A DNA stretch of 64,000 nucleotides, taken from Flagellimonas myxillae (lineage in GTDB: Bacteria; Bacteroidota; Bacteroidia; Flavobacteriales; Flavobacteriaceae). Made by a program: the position numbers and the translations under genes. The stretch is taken from contig NZ_JAMFLY010000001.1 of NCBI RefSeq assembly GCF_023502235.1, positions 1,736,001 to 1,800,000 of the forward strand, read 5' to 3'. Positions 1 to 9,380 of this stretch are shown here, piece after piece. Numbering within the stretch: the stretch's first letter is position 1; each line of letters begins with the position of its first letter. Under the pieces are notes generated by a model. The model was not told where the DNA came from, did not search any database, and saw nothing but the letters and a program-made list of their open reading frames with translations.

Positions 1-2
1 GC

Positions 3-1007
3 GTCCTTTTGGATAACCTTTTGGAGCTTAAAGAAAGTGGAAGTACTGGGACCTCCAAGTTTTTTAATGATGCCGTTGAAGGGTTGATTGGTGGATTGAT
101 CTGGAGGTTGAAGGTTGACTATCCCGATTATTGCACCATTCCCCACATGATTGCATTGTACCAACACTTGACCACGGAAGAACTGATGGAGTTTTTAAGT
201 GCCAATACCACCTCAAAAGCCATGGCCGATGCCTTTATCAGTGGTGTGGATTCGGATCGCCAGACCGCAGGGGTTAAGAGCACCTTGGCCAATGCTTTTA
301 AAAAGATAAGTACACAAAAAATCTTTATGGTGTTGTCCGCGGATGAAGTGCCCTTGAACTGCAATTACCCTGAAAATCCCTCTATCATTTCAGTGGTCAA
401 CGACCCTAAAAAGGAAACTTCCCTTTCCCCTGTCATTGCCACTATCATCCACTCTATCACCAAACAAATGAGCGAACGAAATCGCTTATCTTCTTTTCTT
501 TTGATGGAGGAAGCGGCGACCTTGCGACTCTTGAACATGCACCGTATTCCTGCCACTCTACGGAGCTATGATATTGCAACCATTTATGTTTTACAGGACA
601 AAGTACAGAACGATATGATGTATGGGGATAAGGCCAGTAAGGCCATCTTGAGCAACCTATCCTATCAGTTTTTTGGGAAGGCCAATGACCCCGATACCGC
701 CAAATACTACGAGCGTTTCTTTGAGATTGTAAAGAAGGAAACCCGTAGCATTAGTAAAGGAAATTCCTTGAATTTTGATACCCGAGTGACCCAAGGGGAA
801 AAGGAAGTGGCCAAGCGAAGGGCGGATGCTTTTTATGGGCTAAAGCAAGGGGAATTTGTGGTGTTCTTTGATGGAAAGGATAAAAAGGTACGGTTTAAAA
901 TGCCCCAAATTAAAAGAGAGTTGCCTAAACCCATGTCAATTGATGAAGATGAATTGAGAGCGAATTTTGAAAGGGTTCATCGAGAGGTGAAATCAATTTT
1001 TAGATAA
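3..1007 (+). CDS. Conjugative coupling ATPase (T4CP, VirD4/TraD-like), 5' end outside window
   Basis: The frame is open to the left edge, so the start and the Walker A motif lie outside the window; what is seen is the C-terminal 335 or so residues. The segment with SPVIATIIHSITKQM, LLMEEAATLRL (Walker B-like, acidic pair then Ala), IPATLRSYDIATIYVLQDK and LSNLSYQFFGKANDPDTA follows the order of the TraD/TraG C-terminal ATPase half of type IV coupling proteins. Such proteins sit at the inner membrane and hand relaxase-bound DNA to the conjugation channel. This marks the left part of the window as conjugative-element backbone. Base composition is close to the core genes, unlike the AT-rich cargo that follows. 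A VirB4-type ATPase is less likely because the 'IPATLRSYDIATIY..QD' block is typical of coupling proteins. Confidence 0.8.
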   Translation, partial: VLLDNLLELKESGSTGTSKFFNDAVEGLIGGLIWRLKVDYPDYCTIPHMIALYQHLTTEELMEFLSANTTSKAMADAFISGVDSDRQTAGVKSTLANAFKKISTQKIFMVLSADEVPLNCNYPENPSIISVVNDPKKETSLSPVIATIIHSITKQMSERNRLSSFLLMEEAATLRLLNMHRIPATLRSYDIATIYVLQDKVQNDMMYGDKASKAILSNLSYQFFGKANDPDTAKYYERFFEIVKKETRSISKGNSLNFDTRVTQGEKEVAKRRADAFYGLKQGEFVVFFDGKDKKVRFKMPQIKRELPKPMSIDEDELRANFERVHREVKSIFR

Positions 1008-1029
1008 TGCATATAATAACGAATTGGGT

Positions 1030-1056
1030 AAAAACCCTATAAAAATTGGGGTTTTT
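1030..1056 (+). terminator. Intrinsic terminator after coupling-protein gene
   Basis: AAAAACCC (1030-1037) pairs with GGGTTTTT (1049-1056) around an AT-rich loop, with the T-run forming the 3' arm. It lies 23 nt after the coupling-protein stop and separates conjugation backbone from cargo operon. Confidence 0.7.
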
Positions 1057-1215
1057 CTATAATGGTATTTCTTAATCAATTTCTATATTAAAGGTCTCCA
1101 AATAATTGACTTTCCTCCTCTGCTATTCCCCCCAAGAAATAACTGTTAGTGGGTATTTATACTCCTTGATGGAATTTATATAATCGTTGGAAATAAACAC
1201 TAAAACAATTCTAAA

Positions 1216-2733
1216 ATGAAAATCAAATATGTCCGGAAAAACACGGCTAAGTTTTTGAAAAAACAATTTGATGGGAAATTTGTCAAAATTGAACTCTTAT
1301 GGGGTGACCGAATCGAGGTTGTTGAAAGCAATAAAAATGCGGATGGTTGGATAAAGTGTAAGGCACGTGGAAATGAAGGGTATATTGAACCAAATTCTTA
1401 TGGGGATGAGTCTTTACTGGAAATATATATCTGTGATGTAGGTCAAGGTGATGGTATGCTGATAAAATGCCCTGACAATGATGACAAAACCTTAGGGCGT
1501 CATATCATGATTGATGGGGGTTATTTACGAAGGAAGCAACCAACAAACAAAAATGCAGCTGACTTTGTCGACTGGAAATTCAGCAAGGAATATGGGGCAG
1601 ACAAAATAGAGTTGGATGAAATGATAATATCCCATTGTGATGCCGATCATTATGGCGGTTTATGGGATCTTGTAAATCCTTCACCAGAATCTAAAGAAGA
1701 GCTTGACCTAGATGAAGTCAAAGTATCTAATTTTTATCACGCAGGGGTATCATGGGTAACACTATCCAAGGGAAAAAGGCGTTCTTTAGGCGTTCGAAAG
1801 AATGGTAAACTAAAAACAGTATTTACGGATAAAAAGAGTTTTGAAAATGCACTCCAAAGCAATAAATATCCAAAGTTGCAGGGAGAGTGGGGTGGTTTTA
1901 TTCGCAATCTTATAGATAGTAATTCCGTCAAAAACATCGATATACTGGGTTATGATGTAAATCAAGGTGGTGATCAATACATGAAAAACTACGAACCTGA
2001 TAACTCAGATGTCGTAATCAAAGTTTTAGGTCCAATTTTAGACAAAAAAAGTAACGGTAAAATTGAACTCTTTGATTTAAAAAGCAATTCCCAAAATACG
2101 AATGGAAATAGTATTGTTCTCAATCTGAAATATAAGGGCTTTAAAATATTGCTTACAGGCGACCTTAACAAAGCCAGTCAAGATTTACTTCGTAAACATC
2201 ATGATAAAAAAGAGTTTGCCTCAGACGTAGCCAAGGCTTGTCATCATGGAAGCCAGGATATTTCATATACATTCTTAGAACAGATTAATGCAGCAGCGAC
2301 AATAATTTCTAGCGGAGATAATGAGTCCCACGCCCATCCTAGGCCTAATATGATATCAATGTCAGCTATAACGGGATTTAGAACAACTGATGGGGATAGT
2401 CTAAAAACCCCGCTCATATACTCCACAGAATTAGCAAGAAGCATTAAGGTAGGGATTCCATACGCTGCCAATATTAATAATCCAAAGGATGATGTGATTG
2501 ATAATAATTTGTTTATCAATGACCTCAGCGAAGTTTGGGTGAACTATAAAAGCACGGATGCGGGTGACCTTAGTCCTGCAGATAAAACGAGAACACTGAA
2601 TCGCTTAAATGTTATTGACGGAGTTATTTATGGTTTAGTGAATGTCCGAACTGATGGAAAAAAAATAATGACTGCTGTAAGAAGTGAAAAAGGTCATAAA
2701 TGGGATTATGAAACTTTTAATTCAAGGTTTTAA
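1216..2733 (+). CDS. SH3-like domain plus ComEC-type MBL-fold hydrolase
   Basis: 505 residues. Residues 1-65 read as a small SH3-like beta barrel (basic start, 'GDRIEVVES..ADGWIKCKARGNEGYIEP'). From about residue 68 the protein is a metallo-beta-lactamase fold of the ComEC/Rec2 C-terminal type: DVGQGDG (74-80), MIDGG (98-102), the metal motif SHCDADH (139-145), GNSIVLNL..KILLTGD (297-316), CHHGS (342-346) and a late SSGDNESHAHPRP. There are no membrane segments, so it is a free-standing cytosolic hydrolase rather than a DNA-uptake channel; the family includes nucleases and phosphodiesterases, and the substrate here is unknown. It is the first gene of a three-gene operon (21 nt to the next gene). 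The whole operon is AT-rich compared with the flanking genes, which suggests recent acquisition. Role in mobile-element defence is inferred from context only. Confidence 0.85.
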   Translation: MKIKYVRKNTAKFLKKQFDGKFVKIELLWGDRIEVVESNKNADGWIKCKARGNEGYIEPNSYGDESLLEIYICDVGQGDGMLIKCPDNDDKTLGRHIMIDGGYLRRKQPTNKNAADFVDWKFSKEYGADKIELDEMIISHCDADHYGGLWDLVNPSPESKEELDLDEVKVSNFYHAGVSWVTLSKGKRRSLGVRKNGKLKTVFTDKKSFENALQSNKYPKLQGEWGGFIRNLIDSNSVKNIDILGYDVNQGGDQYMKNYEPDNSDVVIKVLGPILDKKSNGKIELFDLKSNSQNTNGNSIVLNLKYKGFKILLTGDLNKASQDLLRKHHDKKEFASDVAKACHHGSQDISYTFLEQINAAATIISSGDNESHAHPRPNMISMSAITGFRTTDGDSLKTPLIYSTELARSIKVGIPYAANINNPKDDVIDNNLFINDLSEVWVNYKSTDAGDLSPADKTRTLNRLNVIDGVIYGLVNVRTDGKKIMTAVRSEKGHKWDYETFNSRF

Positions 2734-2754
2734 ATTCTAAACTGGTCAAACCGA

Positions 2755-5700
2755 ATGAAGATTGGAAGGAACGAGAAATGTCCATGTGGTAGTGGATTAA
2801 AATATAAAAAGTGTTGTCTAAAAAAAGAGATTGACGATGAACCTCCTATTGATTTTGCTGATTTTCAGAAACTATTCCAAAACGAAATAAAAGACAAGGA
2901 ATACAACAAAACTGATGATTTCATCAAAAACAATGACTACAGAGAAACTTTAAAGGTTATAGCTTTCTTACAAACACTACCTCAAAACCATACAAAAAAT
3001 GTTAGGCTAGAATTACTAATACATAATATTCTTTCGTCAAATGATTTACTTGAAAATGACGAATGGGATTTAGAAGAATTTGGAAAATTACTGACTGAAG
3101 AATACCCCAATCATGTATTTGAAGACCCCGCAGAAGGTTTTTTTACGGAAAATCTAATTTTCATTAATGGCAATAATGTTGTTTATAGTGGGATTGCTAA
3201 CGACACATGTAATGTAGTACAAACACTTTTAACCGCATGCCTTTCCCCAATCTTTCCCAAAGAATTTACAAAAGATGTAGTTAATGGCAGCCTTTTTATT
3301 TTGGACATTCATAATGCTATTGCAAAAGAACTGGGTCATACTCATAGGATGTTCGAGGAAATTGAAGACAACCTGATATATTTACCAAATCCGCATCTAA
3401 TCCAGGAAAACTCAAGTCTTTTCAGTTATACTCAAGAAGAAATCGATGAGATTTGCACGAAATTGGGTGTTGGCAATAATATTATTCATCAATTTATATG
3501 TCAAGAACCTATACATGACTATTTTGATTATGAAAATGAGGAAAGTCCTTTATTGGCCAAACCGTTCCTTAAAATAGGAGAATTATATTATTTGATCTTA
3601 CCGACGGCCGAGTTATTTTGTTTAAATGAGTTCATAATTTCAAAAGCCAAGGAGTATCAGTGCTTGGAAAAGCTCCTAAGAATTTTTGCCGAGCAACAAT
3701 CCGAAGTAGCTTTTACATGGCTACATAAGTGTAGTTGGAAAAGAAAAGATTTGCCTGTAGAGGGTAAAACGAAAAACAACAGTTCTTACCTTGTATATAA
3801 AGAGATTTATCAAATCGATGAAAATAAGTTAGCACTTGCTATTTTCATCAATGAGTCAGGGTCCGAGAAATACTCTGTTAAAGATATTGATGCCATCACT
3901 AAGTTTAGTAACGAACTGATTTTAGGTATCAAAAAAACTCATCCTAATTACAAAGTATTTCTATTAGTATTATTTCAAAAATATAGAATGTTGAAAAAAA
4001 CCATTTTTGGTTTAGGGAATAATTCTATATCAGATTTGGCACTCTGTATGTTCATGTCTTCTTTTCAAGTTTTGATTAATCTATGGGATTTTGACACTCT
4101 AACCTTATGGAAATATGCTAGGCAATATGAAGCTGTTTCCAAGAATGACCTGTTTACGAATTTTAACAATCATCTATCAAAAATGGATTGGTATATGCGC
4201 TACCACCACTCCTTCCAACATCCTGATGATGCCATGCCTAATAGTATGATTTTTGATTTATCGACAGAGGGTAGTGTAAAAAGAAGGGGATTGGAAAAAA
4301 TCGATGAATTTGGAATTCCAATTTTCTTGAACGAAACATTGGGCTTTTTACCTTGTATTAAAAAAGATGATAATATACCTGTTTACATATCATATGAATT
4401 TGTCCACGGCATTATCCGTGAATGCTTATTGAGCTATACATTCCCAATTTGGATAAAAGCCAAGAAGGGGATTGATAAAAAAGCTAACACCTATATAAAC
4501 GCAATTTTTTATTGGCTCAATGAAATTCAACCTTCCCTGAAAAATTTCATGCCTGAAGTTGATGCACCTATTCAGTTAATAATCGAATTGGACAATAAGA
4601 TTTATGAGCTTGAATCTTTATCCGAGCTAAAAAATGAGCGAGTAAAGTTTTCATATTCGCTCGATTTAAAAACAGCCACAATCAATTTTAAAATACCATT
4701 CGAATTAATTGATTCCTTAAGCACTGCCAATAATGAAGGCGAAAGAATTTTAGTGGCATTTATTATTGATGTACTAAGTGATTTTATGAATAAAGCTGGG
4801 AAAAGTCAGAAAATTAGCATCCCTGCAAGAAACAAGATTATCAATACTCATATACCTCAAGGCAATAAAAAAATGATTTTAATGCCTACTGGAGGGGATA
4901 GACACGGTATGTTACTTGCGAACATAGATATTGAAGAACCTAGGTTTTTGCAAAAGGCAGAAAGGTCATTTATACTTGAAAATCAGCTAAAATGGTATGG
5001 TAAAGAGGTTTCTGAAGAGACTATAGAATTAGATAAAAACAGTTTCTTAAATGAGCTTTCATTTTTACATCTAAAAAGGGCTATTAGTTTAATAAAAGAG
5101 TTTAACATATCAGACCTTCTACCTTATATTATTAAAAAGCATGAATCGTTAATTCAAAATAAGTTCTTTCGCCATGTATATTATCCCGCTCGACTCTTAT
5201 GTTACGATAAATATATAGACGTAAGAAAAGAGTTTTATGATTCTGAAAAGGAACATATCGAGACCTCTCTGATTTATAGAATCTTGATTGAGTTTGTTAT
5301 AGCTGAAAACCCTACAGGAACTAAATCTCCTAATAAAGAAGATTTAGATTTGGTTTTGTCCTATCTATCCCAAGTGAATAATTATGCCCTGCTTAGTGAC
5401 GAGATAAGGTATGGTTTCCAAAACCCGAGAATTTACATATTGCCATCTGGAAGAGTAGGCATTGTGAAAGAGTCGTTGGATGCATTCAATGACGCATTAA
5501 CAAGTGTCATGTATGGAGATGATTTTGACTCACATTTAGAGAATTTTGAAGACAATTTCTATGAAAGAGAAATAATTGAAACAAACATTCAGAAGGAGAA
5601 TGATTTAACAGAAACTAGCAAAAAGGATATTGAGGAAATTGAAATCGGATTTCTTAAAGATTGGGGAATTAGTTTGTTCGATGTTTATAACATAGGAGAA

Positions 5701-6552
5701 TTTCTATGTGAGTATAGCTTACTAGAAGGAACTTCATTTTGTAAGATTAGCTCTGAAGAATTTTTCAATAAAACATCAAAAGAATTTGACAAGCAAACAA
5801 TGAAGGCTTTTATTAAGGTAATGGCTTCAAAAAGTAGAAATGGGATTTTAAACTTTCCAACTGGAGAGCGCAAAGAAGAGTTTTATCCTTGGAGGTATAA
5901 TAGGAAATTTTCCTATTTATATCGACCGCTCATTGAACTTAAAGAAGGTCAAAAGGTTTATTATGCGTGGGGAGCAAGGCATATGCTCAATTCTGTTTCC
6001 AATCTATTACATAGCTTTTATGATGGAACTTTAAAGGCCGAAAATTCACCTAATATCAACAACTTAACGGCCAAAAGATTGGTCCAAAAAGGTTCAGAAT
6101 TCAATGAAGAAGTATATGATTGGTTGAAGACTAATTCTGACTTAGAGGTAGTTGGGAAAGATATATGGATAAAACCCAAAGGTTTTTTCAGTGCAGATGA
6201 AAATTATGGTGATATAGATATATTGGGAATTAATCACGCAAAAAAAACAATCTATTCAATGGAATGTAAAAATACAGTCCAGTCCAAACTGCCTTATGAA
6301 TACCATACAGAAATAATGAAATACTTTGGTAAAGAAGGGGATGAGGAAAAAGGATTAATAAGAAAGCATATTAAACGTGACAAATGGTTAAAAGTCAATC
6401 AAAAACTCGTGCATTCGAAATTAAATTTGACTGAGAAATATTCTATAGAATCCATAATCATAACATCAAATTTTCTTCCCGCTACGCTTATTAAGAAGCC
6501 TTCTCTTAAAACACATTCTTTTAGGGAGCTTAAACGAGATATTAAACTTTAA
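2755..6552 (+). CDS. Large SEC-C protein with C-terminal PD-(D/E)XK nuclease-like domain
   Basis: 1265 residues. The N-terminus is a SEC-C zinc motif (CPCGSG..YKKCC; Cys9, Cys11, Cys20, Cys21). The roughly 1050 residues that follow match no family I recognise; they are mostly alpha/beta, charged and soluble. The last 150 residues carry a restriction-endonuclease-like signature: a helix with EFNEEVYDWL, then GDIDILG (1152-1158) and, 15 residues after Asp1155, the E-C-K triad (Glu1170, Lys1172) in 'IYSMECKNT'. Spacing and the following amphipathic segments suit a PD-(D/E)XK nuclease. It lies 21 nt after the MBL gene and 17 nt before the KAP NTPase gene, so the three are probably one transcript and one complex. 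I infer a DNA- or RNA-cleaving effector; the function of the central region is unknown. Confidence 0.8.
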   Translation: MKIGRNEKCPCGSGLKYKKCCLKKEIDDEPPIDFADFQKLFQNEIKDKEYNKTDDFIKNNDYRETLKVIAFLQTLPQNHTKNVRLELLIHNILSSNDLLENDEWDLEEFGKLLTEEYPNHVFEDPAEGFFTENLIFINGNNVVYSGIANDTCNVVQTLLTACLSPIFPKEFTKDVVNGSLFILDIHNAIAKELGHTHRMFEEIEDNLIYLPNPHLIQENSSLFSYTQEEIDEICTKLGVGNNIIHQFICQEPIHDYFDYENEESPLLAKPFLKIGELYYLILPTAELFCLNEFIISKAKEYQCLEKLLRIFAEQQSEVAFTWLHKCSWKRKDLPVEGKTKNNSSYLVYKEIYQIDENKLALAIFINESGSEKYSVKDIDAITKFSNELILGIKKTHPNYKVFLLVLFQKYRMLKKTIFGLGNNSISDLALCMFMSSFQVLINLWDFDTLTLWKYARQYEAVSKNDLFTNFNNHLSKMDWYMRYHHSFQHPDDAMPNSMIFDLSTEGSVKRRGLEKIDEFGIPIFLNETLGFLPCIKKDDNIPVYISYEFVHGIIRECLLSYTFPIWIKAKKGIDKKANTYINAIFYWLNEIQPSLKNFMPEVDAPIQLIIELDNKIYELESLSELKNERVKFSYSLDLKTATINFKIPFELIDSLSTANNEGERILVAFIIDVLSDFMNKAGKSQKISIPARNKIINTHIPQGNKKMILMPTGGDRHGMLLANIDIEEPRFLQKAERSFILENQLKWYGKEVSEETIELDKNSFLNELSFLHLKRAISLIKEFNISDLLPYIIKKHESLIQNKFFRHVYYPARLLCYDKYIDVRKEFYDSEKEHIETSLIYRILIEFVIAENPTGTKSPNKEDLDLVLSYLSQVNNYALLSDEIRYGFQNPRIYILPSGRVGIVKESLDAFNDALTSVMYGDDFDSHLENFEDNFYEREIIETNIQKENDLTETSKKDIEEIEIGFLKDWGISLFDVYNIGEFLCEYSLLEGTSFCKISSEEFFNKTSKEFDKQTMKAFIKVMASKSRNGILNFPTGERKEEFYPWRYNRKFSYLYRPLIELKEGQKVYYAWGARHMLNSVSNLLHSFYDGTLKAENSPNINNLTAKRLVQKGSEFNEEVYDWLKTNSDLEVVGKDIWIKPKGFFSADENYGDIDILGINHAKKTIYSMECKNTVQSKLPYEYHTEIMKYFGKEGDEEKGLIRKHIKRDKWLKVNQKLVHSKLNLTEKYSIESIIITSNFLPATLIKKPSLKTHSFRELKRDIKL

Positions 6553-6569
6553 AAGTAATTAAGTAGCCA

Positions 6570-8714
6570 ATGAGTAATAAAAGCGTAATCTTAAACGAAA
6601 TAGCTGTAAAATCAAGAAATGACGATTTACTTAGTTACTACCCCTTTGCGGAAAAAATAAAAGAAATAATTCAAGGCTATGCAAGTAATCCTGAACCATT
6701 GACTATTGGAATATATGGAAAGTGGGGAGCCGGTAAAACTTCTTTGTTAAACCTGATAGAAAAGAACATTGAGATTTTTCAAAAGAATAAAGAAGATAAG
6801 CCATACATAAAGTTTCACTACAATCCTTGGTTATATCAAACCAAGGATGAAATGCTCTTTGATTTCTTCTATACCCTTAGCAATAAGCTTAAATTTCAAA
6901 AAAATCAAAGCCTACAAAAAGCTGGCAAATTAATTCTGAAATATAGTCGATATCTAAAATCCATTAAATTATCTGTTTCTGGTGGGATACCTAAAACTTT
7001 TAATGCTGGACTAAAAATAGAGCCTCACGAGATTTTCAAAGCATTGGGGGAGGATTTACAAGGAGCGCAGAAAAGCATTGATGAACTTAAAAATGAAGTC
7101 AATGATGAACTTGCTAGTTCGGATAAAAAGGTCATAATCTTCATTGACGATATCGATCGACTTGATCGTGAGGAAATTTACACCTTGCTAAAACTTATTA
7201 AAATCAATGCTGATTTTAAAAACCTAGTATTTATACTATGCTTAGATCCAGAACATGTCGCCAAGGCAATTCATGGCAGATATGGTCCTGATGTTAAATC
7301 TGGTAAGGATTTTCTTGAAAAAATTATTAATATCCCTTTGGAACTCCCATTGGTTGAAAAAGCTGATTTAGACCTGTACATTAGAAAGAAACTGAATTCT
7401 GTGATAGGCAAAAGGTTAATCCGTGAAGATTTGTTAGAAGAACTAAATCGAAGCCTTAATGTTAGTTATTTTGATTCTCCAAGAGAAGTCATAAGAATTC
7501 TTAATTCTTTTTCCATTTCATTGTATGCGATTGGTGATGAAGTAAACATACATGATCTTTTTTGGGTTGAATATTTGAAACTGAAGTATCCCAAAGCTTA
7601 TGAGGTTTTGAAAACTTATGGTAAAGACAATGTTGCATCTCATGTTTTTAATCCGGTTATTACGTTGAATAACGATGTTAGTGAGATCAAAAGTGAAAGT
7701 GGAAAAAGGCTAGTTTTAAAAAAAGAGCATCCTGAGGCATATAAAATAATTGATTTTGTATTTCCAATGGATAGAACCAATACTGTATCGGCTTATCAGT
7801 CCAAGGGGTTAAAACCTGCAACAGAATTGGATAAAGGACTAAGAATAAATCATATTTCTCATTTTGAGAAGTACTTTTCATATCATACTAAAGGAAAAGT
7901 ATCTGAAATAGAATTTTCCACATTTAAATCATTTCTTCAAGATAATGACGAGGAGAATGCCTCAGAAAGTCTTGAAAAGATATTATCCAACTCCAATGAG
8001 TACAAAGTTGTTTATCGATTAAGTGCGGAATTAGATGAAATAAACAAGCAGGATTATGGGAAGTTCATTTCCTTTTTGATAAAAAATATTGATCAATTCA
8101 AGGAAGAAATAGATGGACACCTGAATTCTATCGAATTAATTCAAAACATTGGAGAAAAGCTCAGGGAAAACCACTCAAATGTAAGCTCCGAGACCGCAAT
8201 AAACATAGCTGAAAATATGAATTATTTTCAATTAAGTTATTTTGTTGGTAGACTCCAAGAGAATCCTAGTATAAGTTATTTAGAAGATTTAGAGCTAATA
8301 TTAATTGATAAGGTCAAGCTTGATCAACCGGAGCCATTTTATACTAAAAGGGAGGTATCAAAATTGATTATGGAAACTTGGTCTCGAAGAAATAATAAAG
8401 AGTTTCAAGAATTCTTGAATAAAAGCTTATCCTCTAAGGAGAACGTATTTAGCTTTTTACAATGTTTTCCTTATTTGTGGAATAATCATATTCAAGGAGT
8501 TTTTAAACACGAAGATTTTGTTTTTATAAAAGAGCAATTGAAAATCAACGTTGATATAATTTTCAACAAAATCAAAGACTTTGTTTTCCAGGAGTTCAAT
8601 CTTGAAAGTTTAGAAAGAGACTTCAAAAAATGGGATGATAAGCGAAAGAATACAAAAATGGACAATGTAAATCAGTTTGTTTACTGGTATTTAAAGGACA
8701 AGCAAGTGACATAG
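6570..8714 (+). CDS. KAP-family P-loop NTPase
   Basis: 714 residues. Walker A is GKWGAGKTS (50-58), and the Walker B region is VIIFIDDIDRLDR (188-200), followed by a sensor-like segment 'LVFILCLDPEHVAKAI'. The DDxDR pattern and the 'W/NPWLYQ' block (about residue 84) are hallmarks of KAP NTPases (STAND-like class), a family that includes PifA of the F plasmid, which blocks T7 phage. No transmembrane hairpin is evident within the NTPase domain, unlike many KAP proteins, so it is probably cytosolic. The C-terminal 350 residues are helical and unassigned, a likely sensor or partner-binding region. Last gene of the tight operon; it could gate the nuclease of the preceding gene. That role is inference. 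Confidence 0.87.
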   Translation: MSNKSVILNEIAVKSRNDDLLSYYPFAEKIKEIIQGYASNPEPLTIGIYGKWGAGKTSLLNLIEKNIEIFQKNKEDKPYIKFHYNPWLYQTKDEMLFDFFYTLSNKLKFQKNQSLQKAGKLILKYSRYLKSIKLSVSGGIPKTFNAGLKIEPHEIFKALGEDLQGAQKSIDELKNEVNDELASSDKKVIIFIDDIDRLDREEIYTLLKLIKINADFKNLVFILCLDPEHVAKAIHGRYGPDVKSGKDFLEKIINIPLELPLVEKADLDLYIRKKLNSVIGKRLIREDLLEELNRSLNVSYFDSPREVIRILNSFSISLYAIGDEVNIHDLFWVEYLKLKYPKAYEVLKTYGKDNVASHVFNPVITLNNDVSEIKSESGKRLVLKKEHPEAYKIIDFVFPMDRTNTVSAYQSKGLKPATELDKGLRINHISHFEKYFSYHTKGKVSEIEFSTFKSFLQDNDEENASESLEKILSNSNEYKVVYRLSAELDEINKQDYGKFISFLIKNIDQFKEEIDGHLNSIELIQNIGEKLRENHSNVSSETAINIAENMNYFQLSYFVGRLQENPSISYLEDLELILIDKVKLDQPEPFYTKREVSKLIMETWSRRNNKEFQEFLNKSLSSKENVFSFLQCFPYLWNNHIQGVFKHEDFVFIKEQLKINVDIIFNKIKDFVFQEFNLESLERDFKKWDDKRKNTKMDNVNQFVYWYLKDKQVT

Positions 8715-8770
8715 CTTTTTATTTATTCAATAGAGCAGTAGAAAACATAAAAATGCAACCCACCAGAATA

Positions 8771-8787
8771 GAGTTTTTTTAAAACTC
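8771..8787. repeat. Perfect 7-bp palindrome upstream of small ORF
   Basis: GAGTTTT, a TTT spacer, then AAAACTC. There is no T-run after the 3' arm, so it is a poor terminator; it might be an operator or a hairpin in the leader of the gene at 8825. Confidence 0.35.
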
Positions 8788-8824
8788 AAAATCTATCTAT
8801 AATATAGCTGTAAAAAGCCTTAGA

Positions 8825-9193
8825 ATGATAAAGGAGAAACTATTTTGGCCCTCGAACTACCTTTTTAAAGTTGAGTACTTCAAAAAAGGAAAGCTAAAAG
8901 GAAAAAGAAGTAACCAGACCTATGCCAATTCTTATAGGGATGTACTTTATGAATTTTTACTAAAAGAGCTTTGTGAAAAAGTACATGGTCATGATTGGTG
9001 GAACTTAGCTTTAAACGACAAAGATATTATCTGTCATAAGGAAAGTAATGTATCGGCTTTCTATACAATAATCTTTAAAGAAGGAGGTAAAGTATTATGT
9101 GAATACGAAGTGGAAATGGAGGTAATAGGGTGCCATAATGATATTGTCGATAACCCTGATACATCTCCAATTAGAAGAATAGAAAATTGTTAA
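8825..9193 (+). CDS. Small hypothetical protein in ICE cargo
   Basis: 122 residues, not recognised. It is basic in the first 35 residues (KVEYFKKGKLKGKRSN) and has a mixed alpha/beta look; near the end there is an acidic beta-hairpin-like segment (CEYEVEMEVIGCHNDIVDNPD). No signal peptide or membrane segment. It lies 110 nt behind the KAP NTPase gene, same strand, same AT-rich composition, but with its own gap, so it may be an accessory of the operon or an unrelated cargo gene. The spaced position just before the integrase would also fit a small ICE accessory protein. Confidence 0.6.
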   Translation: MIKEKLFWPSNYLFKVEYFKKGKLKGKRSNQTYANSYRDVLYEFLLKELCEKVHGHDWWNLALNDKDIICHKESNVSAFYTIIFKEGGKVLCEYEVEMEVIGCHNDIVDNPDTSPIRRIENC

Positions 9194-9222
9194 GGTTATT
9201 GCCTGATTTTTGCAGCAAAAAA

Positions 9223-9258
9223 AAGACTACTATTGACTTTCATTGCAACAATAGTCTT
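9223..9258. terminator. Stem-loop between convergent genes
   Basis: AAGACTA..TTG (9223-9235, 3-nt bulge) pairs with CAATAGTCTT (9249-9258). It sits between the cargo gene and the convergent integrase gene. The T-tract is weak (CTTT) on the plus strand and the A-run before the stem gives a T-run on the minus strand, so it may serve mainly the integrase side. Confidence 0.45.
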
Positions 9259-9380
9259 CTTTAGACGTGATTTAACTTCAAAATCAAATTACCCTTTAGT
9301 AACTGCATCAATTTTTCTCTGGTAAGCTTTAACAGGCTTTTAGAAAGATTTTTTAATAATACGCAAAGTATCCGAACTTA

